Source: Candidatus Gastranaerophilales bacterium
Lineage (GTDB): Bacteria > Cyanobacteriota > Vampirovibrionia > Gastranaerophilales > Gastranaerophilaceae
DNA length: 64,000 nt
Reading direction: 5' to 3'
Assembly: GCA_944326475.1 (NCBI GenBank)
Contig: CALVEC010000001.1
Span: 105,985-169,984 of the forward strand
Positions 1 to 9,054 of this stretch are shown in pieces. Position 1 is the stretch's first letter. Every line of letters begins with the position of its first letter. The position numbers and the translations under genes were made by a program. The notes beneath the pieces were generated by a model. It did no database searches and had not been told where the DNA came from. It saw nothing but the letters and a program-made list of their open reading frames with translations.

Positions 1-1
1 T

Positions 2-373
2 GCAAAAGACCAGGGAATGCCTATTACCCCCGGAAAAATTTCCGGTACCTGCGGACGTCTTTTATGCTGCCTGAACTATGAATATCCCAATTATCTTGAA
101 GCGGCAAAAGGCATGCCGCCAATCGGCTCGGCGGTAATGACTCCGGACGGACTCGGACGCGTATGTTCATTACATTTTCTGAGTTCAACAATCGCAGTAA
201 AACTTGAAGACGGAAAAGTCAAAGATTTTACAAAACAAGAGATTGAAATGGTTGACGAAGATGTAAATATTGACATAGACATTCAAGCGAACTCTTATCA
301 GGAAATTTCCGATTACAATGTCGACATAAAACAACTGGAAGACGACAAAAACAGCTCAACCGGAAACTTGTAA
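2..373 (+). CDS. PSP1 (RicT/YaaT-like) domain protein, C-terminal part
   Basis: The reading frame is open from the first bases of the window, so this is the end of a longer gene. It contains the PSP1 C-terminal signature: a segment like KDQGMPITPGKISGTCGRL, then CCLNYE, with closely spaced cysteines. PSP1/RicT proteins bind Fe-S clusters and, in Bacillus, form the Y-complex that controls RNase Y. That role is known for the family but not shown here. After about residue 95 the tail is acidic and unconserved. The next gene starts 34 bp downstream on the same strand, so they are probably cotranscribed. Confidence 0.85.
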   Translation, partial: AKDQGMPITPGKISGTCGRLLCCLNYEYPNYLEAAKGMPPIGSAVMTPDGLGRVCSLHFLSSTIAVKLEDGKVKDFTKQEIEMVDEDVNIDIDIQANSYQEISDYNVDIKQLEDDKNSSTGNL

Positions 374-407
374 ACCCGCTTACGGTTAAACATAACGAGG
401 TATGAAA

Positions 408-1874
408 ATGGCAAAACAAAAAACACAATACTGCATAAAATCCTGCCCGACAGACAGCACGGAACAGCTTGAAAACCTGCTTAACTCAATGACAGAGGAA
501 GGATGGGATTTGTACACAATGCACGAAGCTGAAAGCGACGACGGTTTCTGTTTTAACTGCATTTTCATACGCGATGCCGAAGATATACCCATTGACAGCG
601 ATGATGATTTTGATGAAACTTTCGGCTACAAAACAACCATGCAAAGAATAATCGCCTCAGAAAACGACCCCTTTGAGTCTTGCATAGAAATTCAAAGAAA
701 AATAAAAGACAAAAGAAATAAAATCCAAAAGATAAAATCATTAATTGACGAAACCTCAGAAGACCAGCGTTTTGGGCTGAATGAGGAGATGTACAATAAC
801 ATAGAAGAACTTAAAAGACTCAGAAAACAGCTCAAAGACGTCACCTCGCCCGGGATTATGAAAAATAAAATAGGGCAGAAAATATTAACAATACGGCTTA
901 GCGAAGAAATAATGGAGCTTGTAAATCCTGATACAGAAGACGTTAATCTGGTAGCTTTGACCGTAAAACTCCGCCAGCAGCTTGCTGATGAACTCGGGTA
1001 TATTATTCCGAGAATTGAGTTTGAAAACTCGGATACCCTGCTTGCAAACGAATTTTCAATAGATGTCAGGGGGGTAAGCGCAGTAAGGGGGAGAGTTTAT
1101 CCGGAATACCTTATGTATTTCAAAGAAGAACTCAATCTCGAAAAACGTACAAAAGACATAATAAAAGACACCGATGTAATATCAAAACACGAAGTAATGT
1201 GGATTCCGGCCGAAACAACCAAAAGTTTCTGGGCGGAAGGAATGGACGCAAAAAGTGTCATCATTCGCGCTCTTGAATACGTTTGTATAAAATATGCGGA
1301 TTTTATTTTTGATTATGCAAGCTTAAATGATTATATCGACATTGCCGGTAATGAAAATTTATACCTTGTTGAAAATCTTATACCGGAACGATTAACGGTT
1401 TCAGAGCTGAAAACGGTTCTCACAAGCCTTATAAAAGAACGCGTCTCGATAAAAGATATAATATTTATTTTTGAAAAATTAAATGACATAATGGAAGAAA
1501 ATCCGGCGGAAAATCCGCTGGCAAGACTCAGACTGGCGCTTTCAAGAAACATATCCCAGAGTCTTGCAAACGAAAACAATCAAATATTTGCAATCGGTTT
1601 TTCACCTGAGACCTGCAAATATTTTCAGGAAAAAATTGCCTCTGTCGCGGATGTTGTACATTTTGAGAGCACAAAAATACGTTCAATAGCCTCAAAAATT
1701 GAAAAAGCCGCCGTACAGCACGGTATTGCCACACCTGAAATACTGCTGGCAGTCCCCATGAACATTAGATATTTAACCTACATTTTAATGTCAAAACTTA
1801 TATACAATATTAGAGTAATAGCTTGTGAAGAAGCGGCACCCGAGTTTGTGCTGGAAACACTGGAGAAAGTATAA
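408..1874 (+). CDS. Soluble FlhA C-terminal (FHIPEP) domain-like protein
   Basis: 488 residues. The first ~60 look like a small DUF4177-type module (LLNSMTEEGWDLYTMH). Residues ~90-150 are charged and helical. From ~165 to the end the protein follows the cytosolic domain of FlhA/LcrD export-gate proteins: LRQQLADELGYIIPRIEF, an RGVSAVRGRVYPE segment, then LTVSELKTVLTSLIKERVSI. The ~8 membrane helices of FlhA are absent. The ATG at 408 is preferred to 402 because the CGAGG Shine-Dalgarno lies too close to 402. No flagellar or secretion gene is nearby, so the role is unknown. It lies between the PSP1 gene and a PLP enzyme. Confidence 0.7.
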   Translation: MAKQKTQYCIKSCPTDSTEQLENLLNSMTEEGWDLYTMHEAESDDGFCFNCIFIRDAEDIPIDSDDDFDETFGYKTTMQRIIASENDPFESCIEIQRKIKDKRNKIQKIKSLIDETSEDQRFGLNEEMYNNIEELKRLRKQLKDVTSPGIMKNKIGQKILTIRLSEEIMELVNPDTEDVNLVALTVKLRQQLADELGYIIPRIEFENSDTLLANEFSIDVRGVSAVRGRVYPEYLMYFKEELNLEKRTKDIIKDTDVISKHEVMWIPAETTKSFWAEGMDAKSVIIRALEYVCIKYADFIFDYASLNDYIDIAGNENLYLVENLIPERLTVSELKTVLTSLIKERVSIKDIIFIFEKLNDIMEENPAENPLARLRLALSRNISQSLANENNQIFAIGFSPETCKYFQEKIASVADVVHFESTKIRSIASKIEKAAVQHGIATPEILLAVPMNIRYLTYILMSKLIYNIRVIACEEAAPEFVLETLEKV

Positions 1875-1876
1875 AA

Positions 1877-3166
1877 ATGAAAATAGACAAAAAAAAACTG
1901 CAAGAAATCATTAATGAAGCAGAAGCAAAAGTTCTGGACAAATTTAAACAAGTAGACAAAATTAAAGAACACAATCAGGAAAAGGTTCTCAATGCATTTC
2001 AAACATACAAAATAGGTCTGGACAACTTTTCCTCGGTCAGCGGGTACGGTCACGACGATATGGGCAGAGTCGCTCTCGATAACGTTTTTAAAGGCGTCTT
2101 TAAAACGCAGGCTGCCATAGCAAGACCCCATTTTGTCTCGGGCACACACGCAATAGCTTGTGCTCTTTTCGGAAACTTAAGATACGGAGAAACACTCGTA
2201 TCAGTCGTCGGAAAGCCTTACGATACAATGGATGAAGTTATCGGCACCCGTGGAAATCAAAGAGCGTCACTGATGGGGCACGGAGTTTACTACAAAGAAG
2301 TCCCGTTGACAACAAACAGCGATGGTGAAGAAGTCGTAAACCTTGATGCAATTGCAAAAACCGTAACAAAATCTGTAAATATGGTCTTAATCCAGCGTTC
2401 CAGAGGGTATTCACTGCGAAAATCAGTGGATATTGATACTACACGAAAGATTATAGAAATTGTTAAATCAAAAAATCCAAAATGTATCTGCTTTGTTGAC
2501 AATTGCTACTGCGAATTTGTCGAAGAAAAAGAGCCGACCGAAGTCGGGGCAGATTTAATTGCAGGTTCCCTTATAAAAAATCCCGGAGGGGGAATTGTTG
2601 AAGCCGGAGGCTATATTGCTGGCAAAGAGGAATATGTTGAGCAGGCGGCAATGAGACTCACGGCACCCGGAATAGGCAGAGAAGGCGGCGCAATGTTTAA
2701 TCAGCACAGATTAATGTTTCAGGGGCTTTTTATGGCGCCGTCAATAGTTGCGGAAGCCGTAAAGGGTGCAATCCTTGCTGCACAAGTCTTTGAAGATATC
2801 GGCTTTGAAACAACACCAAAACCGGACGAGCACCGTACCGACCTGATTCAGGCTGTCAAATTTGGGGAAGCGAATCCTTTGATAGCGTTTTGCAAGGCAC
2901 TGCAGCAAAATTCACCGATTGAGTCATATCTTACTCCGGTACCTGACGAAGTACCCGGATATGATGACGAGTTGATTATGGCAGGCGGAACCTTTATAGA
3001 AGGTTCAACAATCGAGCTGTCCGCCGACGGACCTATGCGTCCGCCTTACGCTGCTTACATGCAGGGCGGTTTAAATTATTCTCATGTAAAAATTGCACTT
3101 GCAGGCGTGCTCTATGAACTTGAAAAACTGAAAATATACCACTTTGTATCGGATTTAAATTTTTAG
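1877..3166 (+). CDS. Methionine gamma-lyase-like PLP enzyme (aluminium resistance family)
   Basis: 429 residues of the fold-type I PLP family once called aluminium resistance protein and now annotated as methionine gamma-lyase-like. Visible marks are RPHFVSGTHAIACALFGNLR near the start, the VDNCYCEF segment, and the probable PLP-lysine region GSLIKNPGGG. Length is normal for the family. It starts two bases after the previous stop, with GGAGAAAG as ribosome site, so translation is probably coupled. The exact substrate cannot be read from the sequence; a C-S lyase acting on sulphur amino acids is the family expectation. Confidence 0.85.
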   Translation: MKIDKKKLQEIINEAEAKVLDKFKQVDKIKEHNQEKVLNAFQTYKIGLDNFSSVSGYGHDDMGRVALDNVFKGVFKTQAAIARPHFVSGTHAIACALFGNLRYGETLVSVVGKPYDTMDEVIGTRGNQRASLMGHGVYYKEVPLTTNSDGEEVVNLDAIAKTVTKSVNMVLIQRSRGYSLRKSVDIDTTRKIIEIVKSKNPKCICFVDNCYCEFVEEKEPTEVGADLIAGSLIKNPGGGIVEAGGYIAGKEEYVEQAAMRLTAPGIGREGGAMFNQHRLMFQGLFMAPSIVAEAVKGAILAAQVFEDIGFETTPKPDEHRTDLIQAVKFGEANPLIAFCKALQQNSPIESYLTPVPDEVPGYDDELIMAGGTFIEGSTIELSADGPMRPPYAAYMQGGLNYSHVKIALAGVLYELEKLKIYHFVSDLNF

Positions 3167-3292
3167 GCGCTAAAAAACAACGCCGGTCTAAAACTAAAAC
3201 AGATTTTAGTGAAATAATTGTAAAATACTGTACAAAAAACGCCTTTTTATTTAAAATCAAATAATTATCGAACAAAACACGGAGGGAAAAGC

Positions 3293-4558
3293 ATGCCGAG
3301 ACCAATGACCATAACAGAAAAAATTTTTGCATCACATGCCGGACTAAGCGAAGTCAAAGCAGGTGATTTGATTACAGCAAAGGTCGATGTTACGCTTGCA
3401 AACGATATAACAGGTCCGGTTGCAATAAAAGAGTTCCGAAAAATAGGCGTGGACAGAGTTTTTGACAAAGACCGAGTCATGTTTGTACCCGACCACTTTG
3501 TTCCGAATAAGGACATAAAATCAGCCGAACAGGTTAAAATGATTCGAGAATTTGCCAAAGAGCAAGGTTTAACAAACTTTTTTGAAGTGGGAAGAATGGG
3601 AATTGAACACGCACTCCTGCCTGAAAAAGGGCTTGTTACGGCAGGCGACCTGGTAATAGGCGCTGACTCCCATACCTGTACATACGGTGCACTCGGAGCC
3701 TTTTCAACAGGCGTCGGCTCCACAGATCTTGCGTGTGCAATGGCTTCCGGAGAAACATGGTTTAAAGTCCCGTCTGCCATAAAAGTTGAGTTTAACGGGA
3801 AGTTGAATAAATGGGTTTGCGCAAAAGACCTCGTACTCCACCTTATAGGTGATATCGGCGTGGACGGTGCACTCTACAAAACCATTGAAGTCGGCGGCAA
3901 TGTAATCGAAGAAATGGATATGGACGGCAGATTCACGTTTTGCAACATGGCAATCGAAGCAGGCGGTAAAAACGGAATCATAGTCCCGGACAAAATTACC
4001 GAAGAATACCTCAAAAACCGTTCCGTAAGACAGCCTAAATTTTACACATCAGACCCTGATGCGCTGTACGAAAGAGTTATAAAATACGATGTCTCTGAAA
4101 TTGAACCGACAGTGGCTTTTCCGCACCTTCCGGAAAACACAAAACCTATCTCACAAGTCGGCGACATAAAAATTGACCAGTCGGTAATCGGAAGCTGCAC
4201 AAACGGCAGACTGTCGGATTTAAAAATTGCCGCGGATATTTTAAAAGGTCATAAAGTTCACCCGGACGTACGGCTCATCGTTTTCCCCGGCACCCAGCAA
4301 ATATACCTTGATGCAATGGAAAAAGGTTATATAAGAACAATTATTGAAGCAGGCGGCGCGGTTTCAACTCCGACCTGCGGTCCTTGCCTCGGAGGGCATG
4401 CCGGCATACTTGCAGCGGGAGAGCGGGCAATTTCAACTACCAACAGAAATTTTGTCGGCAGAATGGGACACGTTGACAGCGAAGTTTACCTCTCATCTCC
4501 GGCAATCGCCGCAGCCAGCGCCATCACAGGTAAAATATCTTCTCCCGACGATATTTAG
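3293..4558 (+). CDS. leuC: 3-isopropylmalate/(citra)malate dehydratase large subunit
   Basis: 421 residues, the bacterial LeuC/HacA type of aconitase-family large subunit. The [4Fe-4S] cysteines are visible in GSCTNGR and in [10 protein letters not shown]. The substrate region [13 protein letters not shown] is intact. A strong GGAGGG site precedes the ATG. The small subunit leuD lies about 42 kb away on the other strand (45881-46381) rather than adjacent. With cimA in the same window, the enzyme may act in both the leucine and the citramalate-isoleucine routes. Confidence 0.93.
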   Translation: MPRPMTITEKIFASHAGLSEVKAGDLITAKVDVTLANDITGPVAIKEFRKIGVDRVFDKDRVMFVPDHFVPNKDIKSAEQVKMIREFAKEQGLTNFFEVGRMGIEHALLPEKGLVTAGDLVIGADSHTCTYGALGAFSTGVGSTDLACAMASGETWFKVPSAIKVEFNGKLNKWVCAKDLVLHLIGDIGVDGALYKTIEVGGNVIEEMDMDGRFTFCNMAIEAGGKNGIIVPDKITEEYLKNRSVRQPKFYTSDPDALYERVIKYDVSEIEPTVAFPHLPENTKPISQVGDIKIDQSVIGSCTNGRLSDLKIAADILKGHKVHPDVRLIVFPGTQQIYLDAMEKGYIRTIIEAGGAVSTPTCGPCLGGHAGILAAGERAISTTNRNFVGRMGHVDSEVYLSSPAIAAASAITGKISSPDDI

Positions 4559-4603
4559 TTTTATTTTAAAAACATGGCAAAATATCGCAACACAAACCCG
4601 GTG

Positions 4604-4633
4604 TTGACCCGCGGGTATGTTGGATATTATAAT
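4604..4633 (+). promoter_or_regulatory. Promoter of the GlcD-like gene, leaderless layout
   Basis: TTGACC (4604-4609), an 18-base gap, then a perfect TATAAT (4628-4633). The ATG at 4640 is only six bases beyond the -10 box, so transcription should begin at or within a base or two of the start codon. No Shine-Dalgarno is present. Confidence 0.65.
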
Positions 4634-4639
4634 TTTTGT

Positions 4640-6037
4640 ATGATAAAAGATTTGACATTTGATAAAAGCACAATAACATCACTTAAAAAAATAGTCGGAA
4701 GCAATAATATAATAACAGACAAAGAAGGCGTCTACGCCTACACTTTTGACTGTTCACACACAGAAAGCAATTATAACAATCCGGTAATGGTTGTTTTTCC
4801 GGAAAATACAAAACAGGTAAGCGATATTGTTAAATTTGCTCACGCAAACAATCTGCCTGTCATCCCAAGAGGCGCAGGCACAAACCACGCAGGCGGATGT
4901 ATGCCGCTTCACGGCGGGATTATACTTCACTTTTCAAAAATGAACAAAATTCTGGATATAAATCCGGGAGACCTAACCTGCCGTGTTCAGCCCGGTGTTG
5001 TAATAGGCGACTTACAAAAAGCAGTAGACAAGTTTGCGCTTTATTATCCGCCCGACCCCTCAAACCTTGCGGTATCAACGGTCGGCGGCGGTATTGCACT
5101 GTCATCAGGCGGACCGAGAACTTTTAAATACGGTTCGGTAAAAGATTATGTAATTAATCTGGAAATAGTTCTTGCAGACGGAACAATTCTTCATACAGGT
5201 TCAAACACGGCAAAAAATGTAACGGGCTTGAATCTTACACAGCTCATTGTAGGCAGCGAAGGCACGCTCGCAATAGTGACAGAAGCTCTTATGCGTTTAA
5301 TTCCTAAGCCGGAAGCAAAAAATGTCTTGCTGGTCTACTTTAACACTCTTGATGAAGCCGTAAACTCAGTTACCTCAATTCTAAATCATCATCTTGTTCC
5401 GTCAGTAGTCGATATTATTGATAAAAAGACTATAAATACAATAGAAGATTTTATGCCGACAGGACTCTTATGCGACAAAGAAGCAGCGCTTCTTATAGAA
5501 ATAGACGGTGACACTGCCTCACTTCCATACCAGCAGGAGAAAATAATTTCGCTCTGTAAAGACAACAACGCAGCGCATATTGTATGCGCCCGAAACAAAC
5601 AGGAACAGGAAAAAATCTGGATGGCAAGACGCTCAGCATTTGCAGCCTGCGCAAAGCTCGCGCCGAACGTGATTACTGAAGATGTAGTTGTACCGCGCTC
5701 AAAAATATCCGAGCTTTCAAAAGGAATTGAAAAACTCGGTGAAAAATATGGGATAATAACCCTTATTATGGGGCATATCGGGGACGGAAACATACATCCC
5801 AACTTTGCACTCGATTTAAGAGACAGCGACACCCGGCTGCGGTTTGAAAAACTCAAAAAAGAACTGTTTGAACTGGCTGTATCCCTTGGCGGAACGCTCT
5901 CGGGCGAACACGGTATCGGCTGTCAAAAAGCCCGCTACCTGAATCTTGCACTTTCAACGGAAACGCTTGATATAATGAAAAAAATAAAAAAAGTATTTGA
6001 TCCTGACAATATTATGAATCCGGGAAAATTTCTTTAA
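4640..6037 (+). CDS. FAD-linked oxidase of the GlcD/D-lactate dehydrogenase family
   Basis: 465 residues from the preferred start at 4640, which is set by the promoter just upstream. An in-frame ATG at 4574 would add an unconserved 22 residues. The N-terminal FAD-binding part shows PRGAGTNHAGGC and STVGGGIALSSGG. The C-terminal oxidase part ends with the family signature SGEHGIGCQKARYL and PGKFL. Members oxidise 2-hydroxyacids such as glycolate or D-lactate. No GlcE/GlcF partner or Fe-S subunit follows, so electrons must pass elsewhere. Specificity is not determined. Confidence 0.85.
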   Translation: MIKDLTFDKSTITSLKKIVGSNNIITDKEGVYAYTFDCSHTESNYNNPVMVVFPENTKQVSDIVKFAHANNLPVIPRGAGTNHAGGCMPLHGGIILHFSKMNKILDINPGDLTCRVQPGVVIGDLQKAVDKFALYYPPDPSNLAVSTVGGGIALSSGGPRTFKYGSVKDYVINLEIVLADGTILHTGSNTAKNVTGLNLTQLIVGSEGTLAIVTEALMRLIPKPEAKNVLLVYFNTLDEAVNSVTSILNHHLVPSVVDIIDKKTINTIEDFMPTGLLCDKEAALLIEIDGDTASLPYQQEKIISLCKDNNAAHIVCARNKQEQEKIWMARRSAFAACAKLAPNVITEDVVVPRSKISELSKGIEKLGEKYGIITLIMGHIGDGNIHPNFALDLRDSDTRLRFEKLKKELFELAVSLGGTLSGEHGIGCQKARYLNLALSTETLDIMKKIKKVFDPDNIMNPGKFL

Positions 6038-6047
6038 GGAGTTTATT

Positions 6048-6413
6048 ATGAAAAACTGTGTTATCTATTGTACTGTAGCGAGTGAATTTGCGGCAAGTTT
6101 GATTGCAACAACACTTGTTGACGAAAAACTCGCAGCCTGTGTAAGCATTATAAAAAATGTCGTCTCGGTATACAGTTGGGAAGGCATATCACAGACCGAC
6201 AACGAGCTTATTCTAATGATAAAAACAAGAGAAGAACTCTTTGAAAAAGTAAAAACAAGGATTCTTCAAATTCACGATGCCCAGTTGCCGGAAATTATTG
6301 CAGTACCTATAACAATGGGGCTTGACGGATACATGCAGTGGATACAGGATGTCACTCAGGTTGACGGCAGCATTCAGCAAGACAACACGGAAGACACAAA
6401 TGCACAAAATTGA
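6048..6413 (+). CDS. cutA: CutA1 divalent-ion tolerance protein
   Basis: 121 residues. The trimeric CutA1 fold is recognisable by DEKLAACVSII, SVYSWEG and KTREELFEKV. TAAGGAG precedes the ATG. The last ~15 residues are acidic and Asn/Asp-rich beyond the usual end. It follows the flavoprotein by ten bases and overlaps the next gene by 14, forming a short operon. CutA1 is linked to metal tolerance, but its biochemical role is unsettled. Confidence 0.88.
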   Translation: MKNCVIYCTVASEFAASLIATTLVDEKLAACVSIIKNVVSVYSWEGISQTDNELILMIKTREELFEKVKTRILQIHDAQLPEIIAVPITMGLDGYMQWIQDVTQVDGSIQQDNTEDTNAQN

Positions 6414-7236
6414 CACCGCTGACCAAGAATTTATTGAAATGATAAAATTCGTTAAGGAAATGGGAATTTCCGTAAAAACAAATACACGTGCAAGAGGTCA
6501 TCAGGGCTTCTTTATGAACGGAAGAATCGATATTTCATCTGTTCTTACCCTGCAAAGAAAAAAACAGGTTCTGGTGCATGAATTTGCACACTTCGTACAC
6601 ACACTCGTAGAACCGGATGTTATGAAAACACACGGCTCGCTTGAACGCCTTTTTATGACTGATAACACGGACATTATTGAACAGGAGCTGTTTGAAGTTA
6701 CATACGGCAGCGGGAAAATACCGGCGCTCGAAAAAATTTCCGCCCTCAAAAAAACAGTTACTGAAAATATAAAAGCACTCGACAAAAACATTAAATTAAA
6801 ATACCCTGAATTTAAACGCTCAGAAGCATTTACACCTATAGAACGGGTAATAAAAAAAACAGATGCCAAGTACTTATTAAAATACGACAGGGTCAATTTA
6901 AAAGGAGCATGGGGATTGCCGGATAAGCTTTTTTCCGTTCACGATATAGAAAAAAATTTTCCGCAATTTGAGCCGGAAATTACAGATTACATAAGACTAA
7001 AATCACAGCAAAGATACCTCAGGCGCCTTTCTTCACGCGCCTCCCGACTAAACAGATACTTTAAACGCCCCTCGGAGCTCTTTGCCAGATTCATTGAAGA
7101 ATTGTACACAAATCCGAAAAGAGTGAAAACCATTGCGCCGGTTACGCTTTCAAAATACAAATCACTGCTCGCCGAACGCCACTACCCCTATCTCAAAGAA
7201 TTTTCACAAAAGTTTTTCTGCAATAACATACATTAA
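6400..7236 (+). CDS. Putative zinc-peptidase-like protein with a HEFAH motif
   Basis: 278 residues, no signal peptide or membrane helix. A HExxH motif (H60-E61-F-A-H64) sits in VLVHEFAHFVH, and a downstream acidic segment (EQELFEVTYG) could give the third zinc ligand. The C-terminal half is basic and helix-rich (RRLSSRASRLNRYFKR). I do not recognise the family; an ImmA/IrrE- or gluzincin-like fold is possible. The ATG at 6400 is chosen because it lies inside the end of cutA with GGAAG eight bases upstream. Starts further upstream would run through cutA in another frame. Confidence 0.6.
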   Translation: MHKIDTADQEFIEMIKFVKEMGISVKTNTRARGHQGFFMNGRIDISSVLTLQRKKQVLVHEFAHFVHTLVEPDVMKTHGSLERLFMTDNTDIIEQELFEVTYGSGKIPALEKISALKKTVTENIKALDKNIKLKYPEFKRSEAFTPIERVIKKTDAKYLLKYDRVNLKGAWGLPDKLFSVHDIEKNFPQFEPEITDYIRLKSQQRYLRRLSSRASRLNRYFKRPSELFARFIEELYTNPKRVKTIAPVTLSKYKSLLAERHYPYLKEFSQKFFCNNIH

Positions 7237-7292
7237 AGGGAGCTGCGGCAATTTTCCAAAACACGCTTTATTCGCAAGATTTCTTCTTTTGT

Positions 7293-7420
7293 AAGATATT
7301 TCATATAGTCAACTGACCCCGATAACTTATTGAACTTGTGCAAAAAACAAGTTCAATCTTGGTGTAATAAGACCGGCACAAGCAACAAGTACATGGGGTC
7401 ACCCTCTCAGAAACAATACT
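7293..7420. repeat. AGTCAACT-type intergenic repeat with a 10-bp hairpin
   Basis: It begins ATATAGTCAACTGACCCCG and ends GGGGTCACCCTCTCAG, so GACCCC and GGGGTC can pair. Inside, TTGAACTTGT (7330-7339) and ACAAGTTCAA (7347-7356) form a perfect 10-bp stem. Related copies lie at 37383, 38818 and, truncated, 44510. Here it separates two convergent genes and may block read-through. Confidence 0.6.
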
Positions 7421-7446
7421 TAATTGTTTCTCCGCAGAGCGCAACA

Positions 7447-8406
7447 CTATTTAGCCGCTCCGACACGCTCCATTGCTTTTTCGTCAATATACTTTAATGC
7501 GTAACATCCTGCGACTGCGCCGTCAGCGGCGGCTGTAATAACCTGTCTCAACGGTGTCGTTCTTACATCACCCGCTGCAAAAACACCCTCAACGGATGTC
7601 CGCATCGTTTCATCAGTTACGATAAATCCGTTTTCATCCTGCTCAACCTGTGCGTTTATGTACTCAACATTAGGAACAAATCCGATATAAGGGAAAACTC
7701 CATCCACTGCAAGTTCAGATTCAACGCCGGTCTTGACGTTTTTCAAAACAATCTTTTCAACACTGTCATTCCCCTTTATTTCCAAAGGCACGCTGTCATA
7801 TACAAATTCGACCTTATCATTACCAAAAGCACGTTCCTGTGCTATTTTATCGGCTCTCAATGTATCACGTCTGTGAACAATATAAACCTTTTTAGCAAAC
7901 TTGGTAAGGTAAGTACCCTCCTCAACTGCAGCATTACCGCCGCCGACTACAGCAACAGTCTTATCTCTGTAAAAAGCTCCGTCACAAACAGCACAATAGC
8001 TGACACCCCGTCCCAAAAGCTCTTTTTCTCCCGGTATACCAAGTTTTTTAGCCTGCGCACCTGTTGCAATTATAACTGTTTTTGCATTAAACACCCCATC
8101 CAATGTCTCAATTGATTTTACCTCCGGCAAAAGATTTATCTTCTGTATCTCCTGCATCGGATATTTATCTATATTGAACATATCAACATGTTCCTCAAAT
8201 TTTTCCATCATATCATACCCGCCGATTTTACCAAACCCCGGATAATTTTCAAGTTCAAGGTAGTTGGACGGCTGCCCGCCAAGCATGGAAATATCTAAAA
8301 TTGCAGTCTTTGCTGCACCTCTTGCCGCATAAATCCCCGCTGAAATTCCGGCTGGTCCCCCGCCCAAAATAACCACATCATATTCGTAAATCTTTTTCTC
8401 TGACAT
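7447..8406 (-). CDS. trxB: Thioredoxin reductase
   Basis: 319 residues. It shows the FAD-binding GGGPAGISAGIYAAR, the redox CAVCDG pair, the NADPH-binding GGGNAAVEEGTYL, and the C-terminal AAGDVR. Length is typical. The start at 8406 (MSEKK) has GAGAGGT seven bases upstream. An ATG at 8421 overlaps the stop of the preceding gene but has no ribosome site. It reduces thioredoxin with NADPH in the cytoplasm. No thioredoxin gene is in the window. Confidence 0.93.
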   Translation of the reverse strand: MSEKKIYEYDVVILGGGPAGISAGIYAARGAAKTAILDISMLGGQPSNYLELENYPGFGKIGGYDMMEKFEEHVDMFNIDKYPMQEIQKINLLPEVKSIETLDGVFNAKTVIIATGAQAKKLGIPGEKELLGRGVSYCAVCDGAFYRDKTVAVVGGGNAAVEEGTYLTKFAKKVYIVHRRDTLRADKIAQERAFGNDKVEFVYDSVPLEIKGNDSVEKIVLKNVKTGVESELAVDGVFPYIGFVPNVEYINAQVEQDENGFIVTDETMRTSVEGVFAAGDVRTTPLRQVITAAADGAVAGCYALKYIDEKAMERVGAAK

Positions 8407-8420
8407 ATCTTTACCTCTCA

Positions 8421-8921
8421 TTACCTGACGCCCAATATTTTCTCCGCTCCGTCGCCGGAAACCCTGACTGCGTCTATACGATACTCGACTATGTCTGTAC
8501 TGACCAGCTCGCCGTATCGGTATTTATCTATTACTATTCTATCAGTTCCAAAAAATTTTTCACCTTTTAATGTTAATGTCGGCGTTTCCGTTACATTTTC
8601 GTTACGGTCTTTCTTCTTTCTCGTAAATGTTATGCTATCCCCCCTTACTTCATTGACGGTTACTGACGCAACTGCGCCGGATACCGGGTTTGACAATGTT
8701 ATGACGTCACCCTCCTTTGATAAGTTCCAATAGTCCGTACTGCGCTCCGTAAACAACATCGGATTATTCGTATATGTCTGCACCGACGTCACTTTCCACG
8801 TTCCGAAAAAACCTCCGGGGACACGATCCGACATGCTTACACCGCCGCGTATCACAGACTCGCAATACACAGGCATGACCACTGTCACTAATACAAAAAT
8901 TATCAACAATATTCGCTTCAT
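8421..8921 (-). CDS. Secreted protein of unknown function
   Basis: 166 residues. An N-terminal signal peptide (MKRILLIIFVLVTVVMPVYC) is followed by ESVIRGGVS. The remainder is beta-rich with many Thr/Val (TLTLKGEKFFGTDRIVIDKY), like a small lipocalin- or calycin-type domain, but I cannot assign a family. The post-signal IRGGV faintly echoes the VLKGGV of the array proteins at 53.7-63.6 kb. It lies directly upstream of trxB and is probably cotranscribed with it. Confidence 0.65.
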   Translation of the reverse strand: MKRILLIIFVLVTVVMPVYCESVIRGGVSMSDRVPGGFFGTWKVTSVQTYTNNPMLFTERSTDYWNLSKEGDVITLSNPVSGAVASVTVNEVRGDSITFTRKKKDRNENVTETPTLTLKGEKFFGTDRIVIDKYRYGELVSTDIVEYRIDAVRVSGDGAEKILGVR

Positions 8922-8927
8922 ATTTTA

Positions 8928-8955
8928 CTTATAACGCTGTTTTTCCTTTTTTCAA
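8928..8955 (-). promoter_or_regulatory. Promoter of the 8421-8921/trxB unit, leaderless layout
   Basis: On the minus strand TTGAAA, 16 bases, then TATAAG (8928-8933). The start codon at 8921 lies six bases after the -10 box. There is no convincing Shine-Dalgarno, so the message would be leaderless. Confidence 0.45.
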
Positions 8956-9018
8956 TTATTTCACCGGCTCCTTTTGCCGGTATTTTGTAAATTATTTAAA
9001 TAATAACTCCCGCACATA

Positions 9019-9047
9019 TTGACACCTCTCTATGTGCTTGTTATAGT
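9019..9047 (+). promoter_or_regulatory. Promoter of rplU-rpmA
   Basis: TTGACA (9019-9024), 17-base gap, TATAGT (9042-9047). Initiation near 9054 would give a leader of about 210 bases before rplU. Confidence 0.7.
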
Positions 9048-9054
9048 CTATTAT

